A DNA stretch of 64,000 nt from Rhodospirillaceae bacterium. GTDB lineage: Bacteria > Pseudomonadota > Alphaproteobacteria > Bin65. The translations under genes and the position numbers were made by a program. Numbering within the stretch: position 1 is the stretch's first letter; each line of letters opens with the position of its first letter. Location: positions 1 through 64,000 of the forward strand of contig WTGH01000039.1 of assembly GCA_011523655.1 (NCBI GenBank), written 5' to 3'. The notes below the pieces were generated by a model, which saw nothing but the letters and a program-made list of their open reading frames with translations, did not search any database and was not told the origin of the DNA. Below are positions 44,558 to 54,493 of the stretch, one piece after another.

Positions 44558-45958
44558 ATGGCCGACGCAATCGACAAGCCGGAAAAGACAAAGAAGAAAC
44601 ACGCCGCGGCGCCGCTCTATGGCCTGAAGCCGGCGGTGGTCCATGCCGTTGTGGAAGCGGCGCGTGCCGGGCAGTCGAAGCAGGTGCGCCGCCTGATCCA
44701 TCCTCTGCATCATTCCGACATTGCCGACCTGCTCGAGCGCCTGCCGTCGGACGTCCGGTTTCGGGTCGTCGACTTTTCGCGCCGCACGTTGCCATCTGAA
44801 GTGCTGCCGGAACTCGACGACGCGGTGCGCGACGAGGTTCTGGACATCCTTGAGCCCAGGCAGGTCGCGGCCGCCGTCAGCGATCTGAGCACGGACGACG
44901 CGGTCGAGATCCTCGAAGACCTCGACCACGCCACCCGCCAGGAAATCCTCACCGAAGTCGAGCTCGAAGACCGGCGGCTGATCGAGGACAGCCTGTCCTA
45001 TCCGGACGACAGCGCCGGCCGGTTGATGCAGCGGGATTCGGTCGCCGTCGCGCAAAGCTGGACGGTCGGCGAAGTGATCGACCATATGCGCGAAAGCGCA
45101 GATCTGCCGGACGATTTCTACGACATTTTCGTGGTCGACAGCAGGTCGCGCGCGCTGGTCGGCAGCCTGCCGCTCAACAAGCTGCTGCGTGCCCGCCGGG
45201 CCGTGCGCATCGCCGCGATCATGGATCGGGACATCACGATCATCCCGGCGACGATGGACCAGGAAGACGTGGCCATCCTGTTCCGGGACCGCGATCTGGT
45301 GTCCGCCCCGGTGGTCGACGACGATAACCGGCTTGTCGGTATGATCACAGTCGACGACGTGGTCGACGTGATCGACGAAGAGGCCGAGGAAGACTTGCTG
45401 AAGCTGTCCGGCGTCAGCGAGACGGACTTCTATAAGGACATGATCCAGACGACCCGCCGCCGCTTCAGTTGGCTCGGCATCAACCTGGTCACGGCGATCG
45501 CCGCGTCGATCGTCATCGCGATCTTCGCCCGGACCATCGAACAGGTCGTGGCCCTCGCCGTGCTCATGCCGATTGTGGCCTCGATGGGCGGTATCGCCGG
45601 CACCCAGACCCTGACGGTGGCGGTCCGGGCCATCGCCATGCGCGATTTCGGCCCGGGCAAGGCGTCCCGCTTCATCCTCAAGGAGCTCTCGGTCGGACTG
45701 GCGAACGGCATCCTGTTCGCCGCGATCATGGGCGTGATCGCTGGCCTCTGGTTCGCCGATCGGGGGCTTGGACTGGTCATCGCGGTCGCCATGGTGCTGA
45801 ACCTGCTGGTTGCCGGCCTGTCCGGCGCGATGGTGCCCTTCCTGCTCGACCGCCGGGGCGTCGACCCTGCAATCGCGTCGCCCGTCATACTCACTACGGT
45901 CACCGACGTTATCGGCTTCCTGACATTCCTCGGTCTGGCGACCGTATTTCTGCTCTAG
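44558..45958 (+). CDS. mgtE: Magnesium transporter MgtE
   Basis: MgtE N-domain, CBS pair, TM domain. Confidence 0.95.
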   Translation: MADAIDKPEKTKKKHAAAPLYGLKPAVVHAVVEAARAGQSKQVRRLIHPLHHSDIADLLERLPSDVRFRVVDFSRRTLPSEVLPELDDAVRDEVLDILEPRQVAAAVSDLSTDDAVEILEDLDHATRQEILTEVELEDRRLIEDSLSYPDDSAGRLMQRDSVAVAQSWTVGEVIDHMRESADLPDDFYDIFVVDSRSRALVGSLPLNKLLRARRAVRIAAIMDRDITIIPATMDQEDVAILFRDRDLVSAPVVDDDNRLVGMITVDDVVDVIDEEAEEDLLKLSGVSETDFYKDMIQTTRRRFSWLGINLVTAIAASIVIAIFARTIEQVVALAVLMPIVASMGGIAGTQTLTVAVRAIAMRDFGPGKASRFILKELSVGLANGILFAAIMGVIAGLWFADRGLGLVIAVAMVLNLLVAGLSGAMVPFLLDRRGVDPAIASPVILTTVTDVIGFLTFLGLATVFLL

Positions 45959-45965
45959 GGGCCGA

Positions 45966-46355
45966 TTGCCTGTGCGGATCGTCTTCGACACCTGGCAGTA
46001 CGTTCGCGTGATGGTGCGCCTCGAAGAAACGCGGGACCGGGACGCCGCCCGCCGGGTCCTGTGGGCGACCTGGTCGGCGGACTGGCGCCGCATGGACGAA
46101 GAACTGGAAACCCTGCGCACTGCGGACTTCGGGCGCTTCGCCGAAGCCATGATGGACGAGGAGGTGGCTTTCGATCCGGTCGATGCCGCGACGGCGCGGA
46201 CGGTCGCCCGGCTGGCGCGGGAAGTCGCCGGCGCGCTGGCAACGGCGCGGAAAGGCGCCGATCCGTCCACCGGGCAGGACCTGGCTTTCGAGCAGGCAGG
46301 GCTCACCGAACTGGCGGGGCGGCTCGAGGAACTGGCCCGGCGCCGCGTCGGCTGA
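45966..46355 (+). CDS. Hypothetical protein
   Basis: Short ORF immediately downstream of mgtE, soluble; non-ATG start. Confidence 0.55.
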   Translation: MPVRIVFDTWQYVRVMVRLEETRDRDAARRVLWATWSADWRRMDEELETLRTADFGRFAEAMMDEEVAFDPVDAATARTVARLAREVAGALATARKGADPSTGQDLAFEQAGLTELAGRLEELARRRVG

Positions 46356-46358
46356 GCC

Positions 46359-47501
46359 CTATTCTCCGCCTTCCCCTTCTTCGTTCCCGTCGGCCGCCGC
46401 TTCCAGCCTATCGACGCGCTCGGTAACCGCCCGGAGTCTGCGCAGGGCGCGGCCGATGCGCAACTGGTCCATCTCCAGCGACCGCTGCTCCTTGATCCGC
46501 CGGGCGGGATATCCGGTGTAGACCGACCGAGGCTCAACGTCGCGGCCGACCCCCGCCTTGCCGGCAACGATAGCGTCGTCGCCGACTTTCTTGTGGTCCG
46601 CGATGCCGACCATGCCGCCGATGACCACGCGGTCGCCGATCGTTACGCTGCCGGCGACTCCGGCGCTGCCGGCGATCATGACATTCTCGCCGATCGTGAC
46701 GTTGTGGCCGATCTGGACCAGGTTGTCGATTTTCGTGCCGTCGCCGATCCGGGTCGGGCCGAGGGTTCCGCGGTCGATGCAGGTGCCGGCGCCGATCTCG
46801 ACATTGTCGCCGACGATCACGTTGCCCAGCGAATCGATACGCTGGATATCGAAGTTGAACGCGGTTACCTCGCCGGTCTTCTGCGCCCGCTCGACGCTGC
46901 CTTCCTCAGCCGTGACGAAGCCGAACCCGTCTGCGCCGATGCAGGCATTCGGCTGAAGGATGCAGCCCTGGCCGATAACGCAGTTCTCGCCGATCCGCAC
47001 ACCCGGATGCAGGATGCTGCCGGCGCCGACCTCCGCGCCAGCCGCGACCGTGACCTGGGAAAGCAGGACCGCGCCCGGCCCGATGCGCGCGCCCGGACCG
47101 ATAACGCAGAGCGGCCCGACGGAAGCGCCGTCGCGGATTTTCGCAGTGGAATCGACGACGGCGCCGGGATGGATTCCGGGAACGTAGTGCAGCGGCGGCG
47201 AGAAGAGCCGGGTGAGGCGGGCCAGCGCAACCTTGTGCCGCCCGCCGATTGCCAAGCCGCCGGCGAACCGTTCGGTGTCGATCTCCATGCCGCGCGCAAC
47301 GATCGCCGCGCCGGCGTGGGTGCGCTGGAGCAGGGCGTGGGCGCCTTCGTCCATGGCCAGCGCAAGGGTTTCCCGGTGCAGGGCGAAGACCGGATGGGCG
47401 ACCGCGGTCACCGTGAAGCTGCCGTCGCCGATGACGTCAGCGCCGAGCGTTTCGGCGAGATCGTTCAGCGATTTCGGTTCGGGTGGAGAGAGCAGGGGCA
47501 T
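46359..47501 (-). CDS. lpxD: UDP-3-O-(3-hydroxyacyl)glucosamine N-acyltransferase
   Basis: Left-handed beta-helix hexapeptides, [41 protein letters not shown]. Confidence 0.92.
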   Translation of the reverse strand: MPLLSPPEPKSLNDLAETLGADVIGDGSFTVTAVAHPVFALHRETLALAMDEGAHALLQRTHAGAAIVARGMEIDTERFAGGLAIGGRHKVALARLTRLFSPPLHYVPGIHPGAVVDSTAKIRDGASVGPLCVIGPGARIGPGAVLLSQVTVAAGAEVGAGSILHPGVRIGENCVIGQGCILQPNACIGADGFGFVTAEEGSVERAQKTGEVTAFNFDIQRIDSLGNVIVGDNVEIGAGTCIDRGTLGPTRIGDGTKIDNLVQIGHNVTIGENVMIAGSAGVAGSVTIGDRVVIGGMVGIADHKKVGDDAIVAGKAGVGRDVEPRSVYTGYPARRIKEQRSLEMDQLRIGRALRRLRAVTERVDRLEAAADGNEEGEGGE

Positions 47502-47621
47502 AAGAGAAAGCCATCGCGCGGCAGCCCCTCGCCGGCAGGTTTCGGGGCGCCGGATGAACGCTTGCAGGTCACATAGGCCGGCCGCCGGCGAGCCGGCAAT
47601 TCGCGCCGTTGCCGCATCGGC

Positions 47622-48554
47622 TCAGGCCGCATGACCGAAGCGGCGGAAGAAGGCCTCGACAGCCTGCCAGACGGCCTCGGGCCGCTCGACCTGCAGGAAA
47701 TGGGTGCAATCCGAAATCATGGTGTAGGGCAGGCCATGTCCTTCCGCAAGGGCCCGGCCGAGGAGGGCGGGAGGCTGAACCTCAGGCAGCGTCACATCCG
47801 CGCCGACCACTGCGATGTCGCCGGGCATCGTACCGACTTCGGGCCAGATCGCCGGGTCGAGGTTGCCCGCAAAAATTTTCGCCTCGAGCCTCTTCGGGCA
47901 GGCCAGCACCCAGCCGTCGTCCGTCTTGCGTGTTGTCGCCAGCGCGAACAGTTCGTACGCGCCCGGCAGCCAGCGGCGGAAGGCCGGCCGATTGCGCAGC
48001 ACGGCAGCCAGCTCTTCGGGGTCGCCGAACCGGTCGGGCCGGCGCAGGGCGATTGCCTCCATATCTTCCATGTGAAAGGTCTGGGTCCGTTGCAGGGCAT
48101 GGCCGGGCGGTGGAAAGATCGGCGGGTCGACCAGGATCAGCGGCGACCAGCGCTCGCCGAATGCCCGGGTCTGGAGCAGGGCGGAAATGCCCGACATGGA
48201 ATGGAAGACCGCTGCGGCCGGCCCGGCGCCGAACAGCCGGTCGATGGCGCATCGCACGGTTTCGAAATCGTCGCGGAACTGGTGCCAGTTATGGTTCTCC
48301 ACACCGTCCGGCGGATTGTGCCCGTGGTTTCTGGTGTCGAACAGGACGAGGTCGTAGTCGGCCAGCATCAGCCGCCAGAACGGGTAATAGGCCTCGATCG
48401 CCATTCCGTTGCCGTGGCTGAGCGCGACCCGCGGTCCGTCTGGGTTGCCGTGGCGCCGCAGGATCATTGTGGCGCCGTCGGACAGGGCGAGGGTATGGAT
48501 TTCGCGCGGCTCGGGCGGAACCAGCGCCGGCGGCGGATGGATCGAGAAATTCAT
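47622..48554 (-). CDS. Alpha/beta hydrolase
   Basis: ALSHGNGMAIEAYYPFWRLM, DTRNHGHN, FHSMSG elbow, C-terminal His region. Confidence 0.88.
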   Translation of the reverse strand: MNFSIHPPPALVPPEPREIHTLALSDGATMILRRHGNPDGPRVALSHGNGMAIEAYYPFWRLMLADYDLVLFDTRNHGHNPPDGVENHNWHQFRDDFETVRCAIDRLFGAGPAAAVFHSMSGISALLQTRAFGERWSPLILVDPPIFPPPGHALQRTQTFHMEDMEAIALRRPDRFGDPEELAAVLRNRPAFRRWLPGAYELFALATTRKTDDGWVLACPKRLEAKIFAGNLDPAIWPEVGTMPGDIAVVGADVTLPEVQPPALLGRALAEGHGLPYTMISDCTHFLQVERPEAVWQAVEAFFRRFGHAA

Positions 48555-48631
48555 GGCATCCGGCTAGACCGTCCCGGCCGGTCGGTCAACGGACACCGGC
48601 GGGAATGGCGCAGCTTCGTGGGGTGTGGATG

Positions 48632-48753
48632 TGTCATGAAATGTCATGATCCTGTATGTCCGCTCTCCTTGCGGCTGAGGATCATCGCTGCGCGCCGTCC
48701 GGGGTGACATACAGGGGCTCGGGAACGCCATGTTGTGTCAGGAAATATCATGA
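48632..48753. repeat. Cluster of direct and inverted short repeats at the accessory-region boundary
   Basis: TGTCATGAAATGTCATGA (48632-48649) and TGTCAGGAAATATCATGA (48736-48753), 16/18; CCTGTATGTC (48651-48660) and inverted GACATACAGG (48706-48715). Confidence 0.7.
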
Positions 48754-49601
48754 CAATTCGCGGCTAGGAAATAGGGAAACGTTCCGTAATCGAAAATAAT
48801 GCTTTGTTCTTAAGGAGTTTTTTGTTCCCCATTATTCGAGTGTGGTTTGCTCTCTGTACGTGCGTAACCATTTCGCAACCGGATTCGTTCAATACCGGGG
48901 TATTGCTGTGGGGCGCTGTGACCGGAAACTACCCTTACCAATGATATAGCGAATGAGCCGCGAGAAGGAAACTTATCGTGAATCCCGGACAGCGGCCCCA
49001 TGGTCGGAAATCCGGCCGCCTGTCGTGCCGCCGGCCACAAAGCTGGCGAATTTTCCGAAACATTATGTTAGTATACTGTAATCGGTGAATAAAACTGAGA
49101 AATTTGTAGTCTGTAAGATGGGATTTGCAGGACCAATCATCAAACCGAGTTCAGGAATTTTCAATATTGAGGTGCGTGGATGGCGGTATTGGGCGGCAAA
49201 TTGCCGTGTTCGTTCAGCTACCGATAACAGTTCCGTTAAGCCGCGGATGCTCGGGATGCGCGCGGAACCGATAAACCGATTTTGGCTGATACCGGCTAGC
49301 GCAGTGTTTCACTGTCGCCCCGGTCTTGGCCATCACGGACTAATCGAGCGGTTACGATGGTGCCGTAGTTGCTTGCTGTAAGCGGGCGCACAGGGTCGGA
49401 CATCAGCGGCTTGCAGCGGTAAGCCCATCCACTTGCCGAACGTGACGCTAGCCGACGAAACCTAAAATCACAGGTTGTTATTCGGCGCGGCCTACAAATC
49501 CCTTGGCTCGTAGCGATCACAACCGTTTAGCTTGGATATCAGCGTCCAACAGCAACGCCAAAGGACAGTCGAGCCGCTGCACGTCGCATTCAGATGTCGA
49601 T

Positions 49602-49651
49602 TTGACATCGACCTGGCATTATCCGATATTCCTTACCGGCCGTTCGTTCAA
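49602..49651 (+). promoter_or_regulatory. P1: promoter + TetR-type operator upstream of thiolase-like gene
   Basis: TTGACA-N17-GATATT then CTTACCGGCCGTTCGTTCAA (49632-49651). Confidence 0.7.
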
Positions 49652-49746
49652 TTGGCGTGGCGCTGATTTTGCGAAAGTCGCGCCAGATTTCCGAAAACCG
49701 AAACGCCCCACAGAGAATTTGCCCGGACACGAACGGTGCAGACGAA

Positions 49747-50928
49747 GTGACCCGACATCGATCACGCCCTCCAGCGATTGTCGCTGCCAGCCAGATTGCG
49801 CCAGGGCGATTTCCGACGCTCGACGGCCTCCAGCTCCTTGAACGGATCGTGGAGCGGTTTCTCAGCGACTGGCCCGACCTTTCCCCAGGGATGATCGATG
49901 GTCTCTTGGCCCCACCCGCATACATTGCCGGTGCAGGCGGCACTAACACTTACATTCATCAGCGCCTTGCAGGCCGTCTAGGCATAAAGCCCCGGTTCGC
50001 CGAAACGCTCAACGCGGGCGCCACCTATGGCGCGATGGTTTCCAGGGCGGTTCTGGCGATAGAGGCGGGCGTATGCAATGCAGTGCTGTGTGTAGGGGTA
50101 GGCAAGTTTCCCTCGGTGCATGCGGACGGAGCTGCAATTTCGACAATGGTCGGGGATCCCGAATTCGAACTCTGTTACGGTGCATCGATTCCGGCCATGT
50201 ACGCCATGATTGCGCAACGGTTCATGCACCAACGCGGGACGACTCGCGATCAGCTAAGCGCTGTGGCCGTCAGCGCCCGTGAGTGGGCCCTTGCCAATGC
50301 CGATGCGTACATGTTCGGACGGGGCCCGTTGGCTCCGGCCGATATTCCTGCATCGCGACCGATCGCTTCGCCGTTCCACAAGTTCGACTGTTCCGTGCCC
50401 TGCGAGGGTGGCGGCGCACTTCTTATCGTCAGGGGGGCGTCTGTGGACCGGGGTTCGTCAAGAGCTGCCTATATCGTCGGCATCGGCGAATCGCACTACC
50501 ATGCGCCGGTCAGCGAGATCGCGGAACCTAGCGAGACCGGTCTGGCAGAATGCGCGCAACGGGCTTTCCAAATGTCCGGCCTTTCGCCGGAGCAAATCAG
50601 TATCGCCCAACTGTACGATCCGTTTACGATCACACCGATAATTCAGGTCGAAGAATGCGGCTTTGTCGAACCCGGCGGCGGCGGCGAGCTTTTTGAAAGC
50701 GGTGCCGCCGGGCCGGGCGGCTCGTTGCCGTTGAACACCTTCGGCGGCCTATTGTCGTTCGGACACACGGGCGATTCCTCCGGCATATCCTTCTTCGTCG
50801 AAGCTGCACAGCAGATCATGGGCCTTGCCGGAAAGCGGCAAGTCGACAATGTCGATACTGCATTGGTTCACACTTACGGGGGAATCCTTACCGACCATGT
50901 CACGGTTATCCTTGGACGCGAGCCGTAG
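49747..50928 (+). CDS. Thiolase-fold (SCP-x/lipid-transfer-like) protein apparently lacking the nucleophilic Cys
   Basis: Thiolase family sequence; NAGATYGAM where CxSG expected; QLYDPFTITPIIQVEECGF; GTG start proposed. Confidence 0.82.
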   Translation: MTRHRSRPPAIVAASQIAPGRFPTLDGLQLLERIVERFLSDWPDLSPGMIDGLLAPPAYIAGAGGTNTYIHQRLAGRLGIKPRFAETLNAGATYGAMVSRAVLAIEAGVCNAVLCVGVGKFPSVHADGAAISTMVGDPEFELCYGASIPAMYAMIAQRFMHQRGTTRDQLSAVAVSAREWALANADAYMFGRGPLAPADIPASRPIASPFHKFDCSVPCEGGGALLIVRGASVDRGSSRAAYIVGIGESHYHAPVSEIAEPSETGLAECAQRAFQMSGLSPEQISIAQLYDPFTITPIIQVEECGFVEPGGGGELFESGAAGPGGSLPLNTFGGLLSFGHTGDSSGISFFVEAAQQIMGLAGKRQVDNVDTALVHTYGGILTDHVTVILGREP

Positions 50929-51364
50929 AATACGGCCCACGCCGTTTGCGACCGATATCAGCCGCCCCTATTGGAATGCCGCACGGCAAGGCGTGCTTCG
51001 CCTGCAGCGTTGCCGGGACTGCGGCACGGCAATCCACTATCCAAGGCGATGGTGTCCGAATTGCTGGTCGACCGAACTCGACCATTTCGACGCGCGTGGC
51101 ACCGGTGTCGTCATCAGCTATACGATCGTGCACCAGTCGCCTTTCGAAGCCTTCGACCCCCATACGCCCTATGTGCTGGCCATCGTTCAGCTTGACGAAG
51201 GGCCAACAATGCTCACGAACATAATCGGCCCGGGCGCGAAGAAGGTGGCGATTGATGACTTGGTTCGGGTTCGCTTCGAGCACCGGAACGGGTGGACGGT
51301 GGTGCCGCAATTCGAGCGCGTACAAATGAAACGTCAACAGGGGACTCCCGGCTCTTCAAAATAA
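50897..51364 (+). CDS. DUF35/OB-fold zinc-ribbon protein (thiolase partner)
   Basis: CRDCG...RRWCPNC zinc ribbon followed by OB-fold; overlaps thiolase-like gene by 32 nt. Confidence 0.88.
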   Translation: MSRLSLDASRRIRPTPFATDISRPYWNAARQGVLRLQRCRDCGTAIHYPRRWCPNCWSTELDHFDARGTGVVISYTIVHQSPFEAFDPHTPYVLAIVQLDEGPTMLTNIIGPGAKKVAIDDLVRVRFEHRNGWTVVPQFERVQMKRQQGTPGSSK

Positions 51365-51629
51365 CGCCCCGGCTGCGCATCACTTTCGGTCTGTCAGTTG
51401 CAGGATGTTCCGAACCGGTTGAAGAAGACGAGGTGGCCTTGCACGACATCGCTGCAGACAAGACACAATCAAGGACGATGGCGCCGCATGCTGCATTGAT
51501 CCCCCTTACACAGGCGCCCGGACAACCAGAGTATCGCATCCGGTCCGCTCCGGTTCTCCTGCGGAGTATTCGGTCACCGGATCGGTCTTGTCGCGACGGG
51601 AACTCCCGGGCAACTTTCATCCCAGTGCC

Positions 51630-51680
51630 TTGACAATGAGGGTGCGATCGACTAGGCTAACTGAACGAACAGTCGGTCAG
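51630..51680 (+). promoter_or_regulatory. P2: promoter + TetR-type operator upstream of GST gene
   Basis: TTGACA-N17-TAGGCT then CTGAACGAACAGTCGGTCAG (51661-51680). Confidence 0.75.
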
Positions 51681-51852
51681 GTTACATCGTCGAGCCTACG
51701 CGCGAATCCGGCCGGATAGTCGGGTAAGTTGGGGGGGACAAGCTAAGCGGCACATGTGTGCAGAACGCAAGTTGCGAAGTCCTGTCAAACTGCACGGTAC
51801 AGACTGTTGCGCTTGCGTCTGAGGAGGCCGCTGATCGTATGGAACTGTTCCA

Positions 51853-52536
51853 ATGAAAAAACCCAAGTTGTATATGTTCTCAATTTCGCCGTCGTGCCAG
51901 AGGGTTTTTGCTACGCTCGCCAACAAAGGCATTGAATACGATAGCGTTGAAATCGATATCAGCGAGCGCGCGCGCCCCGAAGGCTTCGAGAAAATATCGC
52001 CGTTCGGCAAGGTGCCGCTTCTGGAGCACAATGGCCGGGCCATACTTGAGTCCGCCAATATCATCCAATACATCGACGAGGTATGGCCAGACCCACCCAT
52101 GATGCCCTCGGACCCGATGGCGAGGGCTTATGCGAGACAGTGGATTCAGTTCGCCGACCGGGAATTGTTCGACCGCGACGCTCAATTCGTTCATGTCGAA
52201 CCCGACCGTAAAAGAAAACTCGAAATTTGCAGCGATTTGTTTGATTCATTGAGGTTCCTGGATCGAGAATTGAACGGCAAAAAGGCACTCTTCCTGGGCG
52301 ATGATCTTTCGTTGGTGGATTGTATGCTGGCGCCGACGTTGGCCAATGCTCCTGTCTGGTCCGATCTAACCAAAGACAGGAAGTATGAAACCTACGAGAA
52401 TGTTAAGTCTTACACAGATCGCCTTCGGCGAAATCCGGTTCTGGAACAAACCGTCTTCTGCGTACCCATCGAAGTGTACGAGAGTTTCTTTAAGGCCGTT
52501 TTGGTAGACGGAATGACATTCCCGCCAAAAAAATGA
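51853..52536 (+). CDS. Glutathione S-transferase family protein
   Basis: ISPSCQRVFATLANKGIEYDSVEIDI...SPFGKVPLLEHNGRAILESANIIQYID. Confidence 0.88.
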   Translation: MKKPKLYMFSISPSCQRVFATLANKGIEYDSVEIDISERARPEGFEKISPFGKVPLLEHNGRAILESANIIQYIDEVWPDPPMMPSDPMARAYARQWIQFADRELFDRDAQFVHVEPDRKRKLEICSDLFDSLRFLDRELNGKKALFLGDDLSLVDCMLAPTLANAPVWSDLTKDRKYETYENVKSYTDRLRRNPVLEQTVFCVPIEVYESFFKAVLVDGMTFPPKK

Positions 52537-52573
52537 CATTCCTCCCCGCTCGATTCGATCGCTAATGCCATTG

Positions 52574-52641
52574 CCTGTGTCCGTACGAGGGATAGAGTGC
52601 CGCGACAAAGAAATGCCGGTAGAGTCGCTAACGGACACAGG
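52574..52641. repeat. 11-bp perfect inverted repeat in GST-ligase spacer
   Basis: CCTGTGTCCGT (52574-52584) / ACGGACACAGG (52631-52641). Confidence 0.6.
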
Positions 52642-52896
52642 AGTTTCGAAACGAATCGACATAAGCGGCAGCGTAATCGAGCGAGGAACGTCCCGAAGAC
52701 GATCAAGAGTTGCTGCTCTCGGTCCGGGCCCGGTCCATGTCAACGGTGATCGATCCCGCCCTGATGGCGTATGCAGGTGGCGGCGCCGGCTGACCGGTCC
52801 CAGACCGGACGTTATGGGAGGAGTGTGCCCTGCCTGTACCTGAGTGAATTGGGCACCGACGCAAACAGCGGTGAAACCTACATGGAGACCTGAGAC

Positions 52897-54468
52897 ATGC
52901 TGCGCGATCAACTTCGCCGATGCGCCCGACACACGCCGGACAAGGTGGCCTATTTTCAGGGCGACCGGTCGATCACCTGGTCGGCCATCTACGACCGCGT
53001 GGAGCGTCTGTCCGGCGCGCTACAGTCGTTGGGGCTCCGCCCCGGCGACCGGATCGCACTCCTTTCAAGGGAATGCATCGAGGTTTACGAGCACTTCTTC
53101 GCCTGCATGATGCTGGGTGCCGTTCGGGTTGGCGTCAACTGGCGCTACAGCCCGCGGGAGATGTTGCATGTGATTCGCAACAGCGACGTCAGCCACTGCA
53201 TCGTTACCAGCGATTGTCAGGAACTGATGGACAGCATCGAGGACGAAGTGAAAGCTGGCGGCTGCACGCTGATCGGTCTCGGCGACGGCCACAAATACGA
53301 ACTCGACTATGAAGACCTGATTTCTGCCGAACATACTTTCGATCCGCCCGACTTCGACGAAAACACGCCCCTGTTGCATACCTACACGTCCGGAGTCACC
53401 GCCGAACCCAAGGGCGTTGTGTTGTCGCACAAATCGATCCGGCTCGAGATCGGCTATGCACCCGACTATTTCGGTATCACCGCGAACGACATTTACCTGA
53501 TGCCGGTGCAGTCGGCCTGGGTTGCGATCGTCGGCGGCGCCTTCGGGCTACACAACACCTGCACGACCGTCATCGCCGACGGCTCGTTCGAGATCGGCGC
53601 TTACATGAAAGACATGGAGCGGCGGCGCTGCACGATTGCCCTGATGGCGCCGGCAATGTTCCCCTGGGTCATCCAAAGGGCGAAGACGGGGGACTACAAC
53701 CTCTCGGCCCTGCGCCGTGTCGTTTATGGCTCGGCACCGTCGACTCCCGCCGCCATCCGGGAAATGTCGGACACTCTGAATGCCGAAATGTTGCAACTCT
53801 ACGGCATGAGCGAGGTCGTTGCCTGGGCCTGTTTTCTGCAGCCGGACGACCACAAGCGCGGCCTGGCGGGGGAAGAGCACATCCTGCGTGCGTCGGGGCG
53901 CTTCGCCACTTTTGTCGACTACAAGATTTGCGACGACGACGGCAACACGTTGCCGACCGGAGAGACCGGTGTGATTCACCTCAAGGGCGAGACGGTCATG
54001 CTCGGGTACCTGAACCTGCCCGAGGAGACGGCCGAAGTGCTGGACGAGGAGGGCTGGCTGAAGACCAACGACATCGGCCGGGTCGATGAGAACGGCTTCG
54101 TTTATGTACTCGACCGGCGCAAATTCCTGATCAATACCGGCGGCGTCAACGTCTTTCCAGCCAGCGTAGAGGCGGTGATCTCGGAATATCCCAATGTGCT
54201 CGAATCGGCCGTGGTTGGCGTGCCACACCCGGATTGGGGCGAAGCGGTCGTCGCCGCGGTTGTATTGCGCCCGGAAGTCGACATGGCGCAGGAAGACCTC
54301 AGGCGTGAGGTTTTCGAGCATTGCTCGAAAAACCTCAGCCGGCAGGAATGCCCAAAGCATGTCGAGATCGTGAAGGAACTGCCGAGGACAATTACCGCCA
54401 AGCTGCACAAGCGGGCTCTTCAGCAATACTTCAGAGAGAATGTGACTCTGCCATGGGAGCGGAACTGA
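52897..54468 (+). CDS. AMP-dependent acyl-CoA synthetase/ligase
   Basis: ANL family: YTSGVTAEPKGVVLSHKS, YGMSEV, GWLKTNDIGRVDENGFVYVLDRRKFLINTGGVNVFP. Confidence 0.92.
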   Translation: MLRDQLRRCARHTPDKVAYFQGDRSITWSAIYDRVERLSGALQSLGLRPGDRIALLSRECIEVYEHFFACMMLGAVRVGVNWRYSPREMLHVIRNSDVSHCIVTSDCQELMDSIEDEVKAGGCTLIGLGDGHKYELDYEDLISAEHTFDPPDFDENTPLLHTYTSGVTAEPKGVVLSHKSIRLEIGYAPDYFGITANDIYLMPVQSAWVAIVGGAFGLHNTCTTVIADGSFEIGAYMKDMERRRCTIALMAPAMFPWVIQRAKTGDYNLSALRRVVYGSAPSTPAAIREMSDTLNAEMLQLYGMSEVVAWACFLQPDDHKRGLAGEEHILRASGRFATFVDYKICDDDGNTLPTGETGVIHLKGETVMLGYLNLPEETAEVLDEEGWLKTNDIGRVDENGFVYVLDRRKFLINTGGVNVFPASVEAVISEYPNVLESAVVGVPHPDWGEAVVAAVVLRPEVDMAQEDLRREVFEHCSKNLSRQECPKHVEIVKELPRTITAKLHKRALQQYFRENVTLPWERN

Positions 54469-54493
54469 TCGTTTTCCGCGCCGGCCACTCACG

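Noticed and set aside
44459-46567. 702-aa minus-strand ORF over mgtE and downstream
   Set aside because: Antisense artefact; also crosses several plus-strand features
49085-49381. 98-aa plus ORF in the boundary region
   Set aside because: No recognisable domain or good RBS; sits in apparent noncoding DNA
49296-49520. Minus ORF suspected as transposase remnant
   Set aside because: No identifiable DDE/integrase motif from reading; cannot support a mobile-element call
51213-51633. Overlapping short ORFs between DUF35 and GST genes
   Set aside because: Mutually overlapping, no domain signatures
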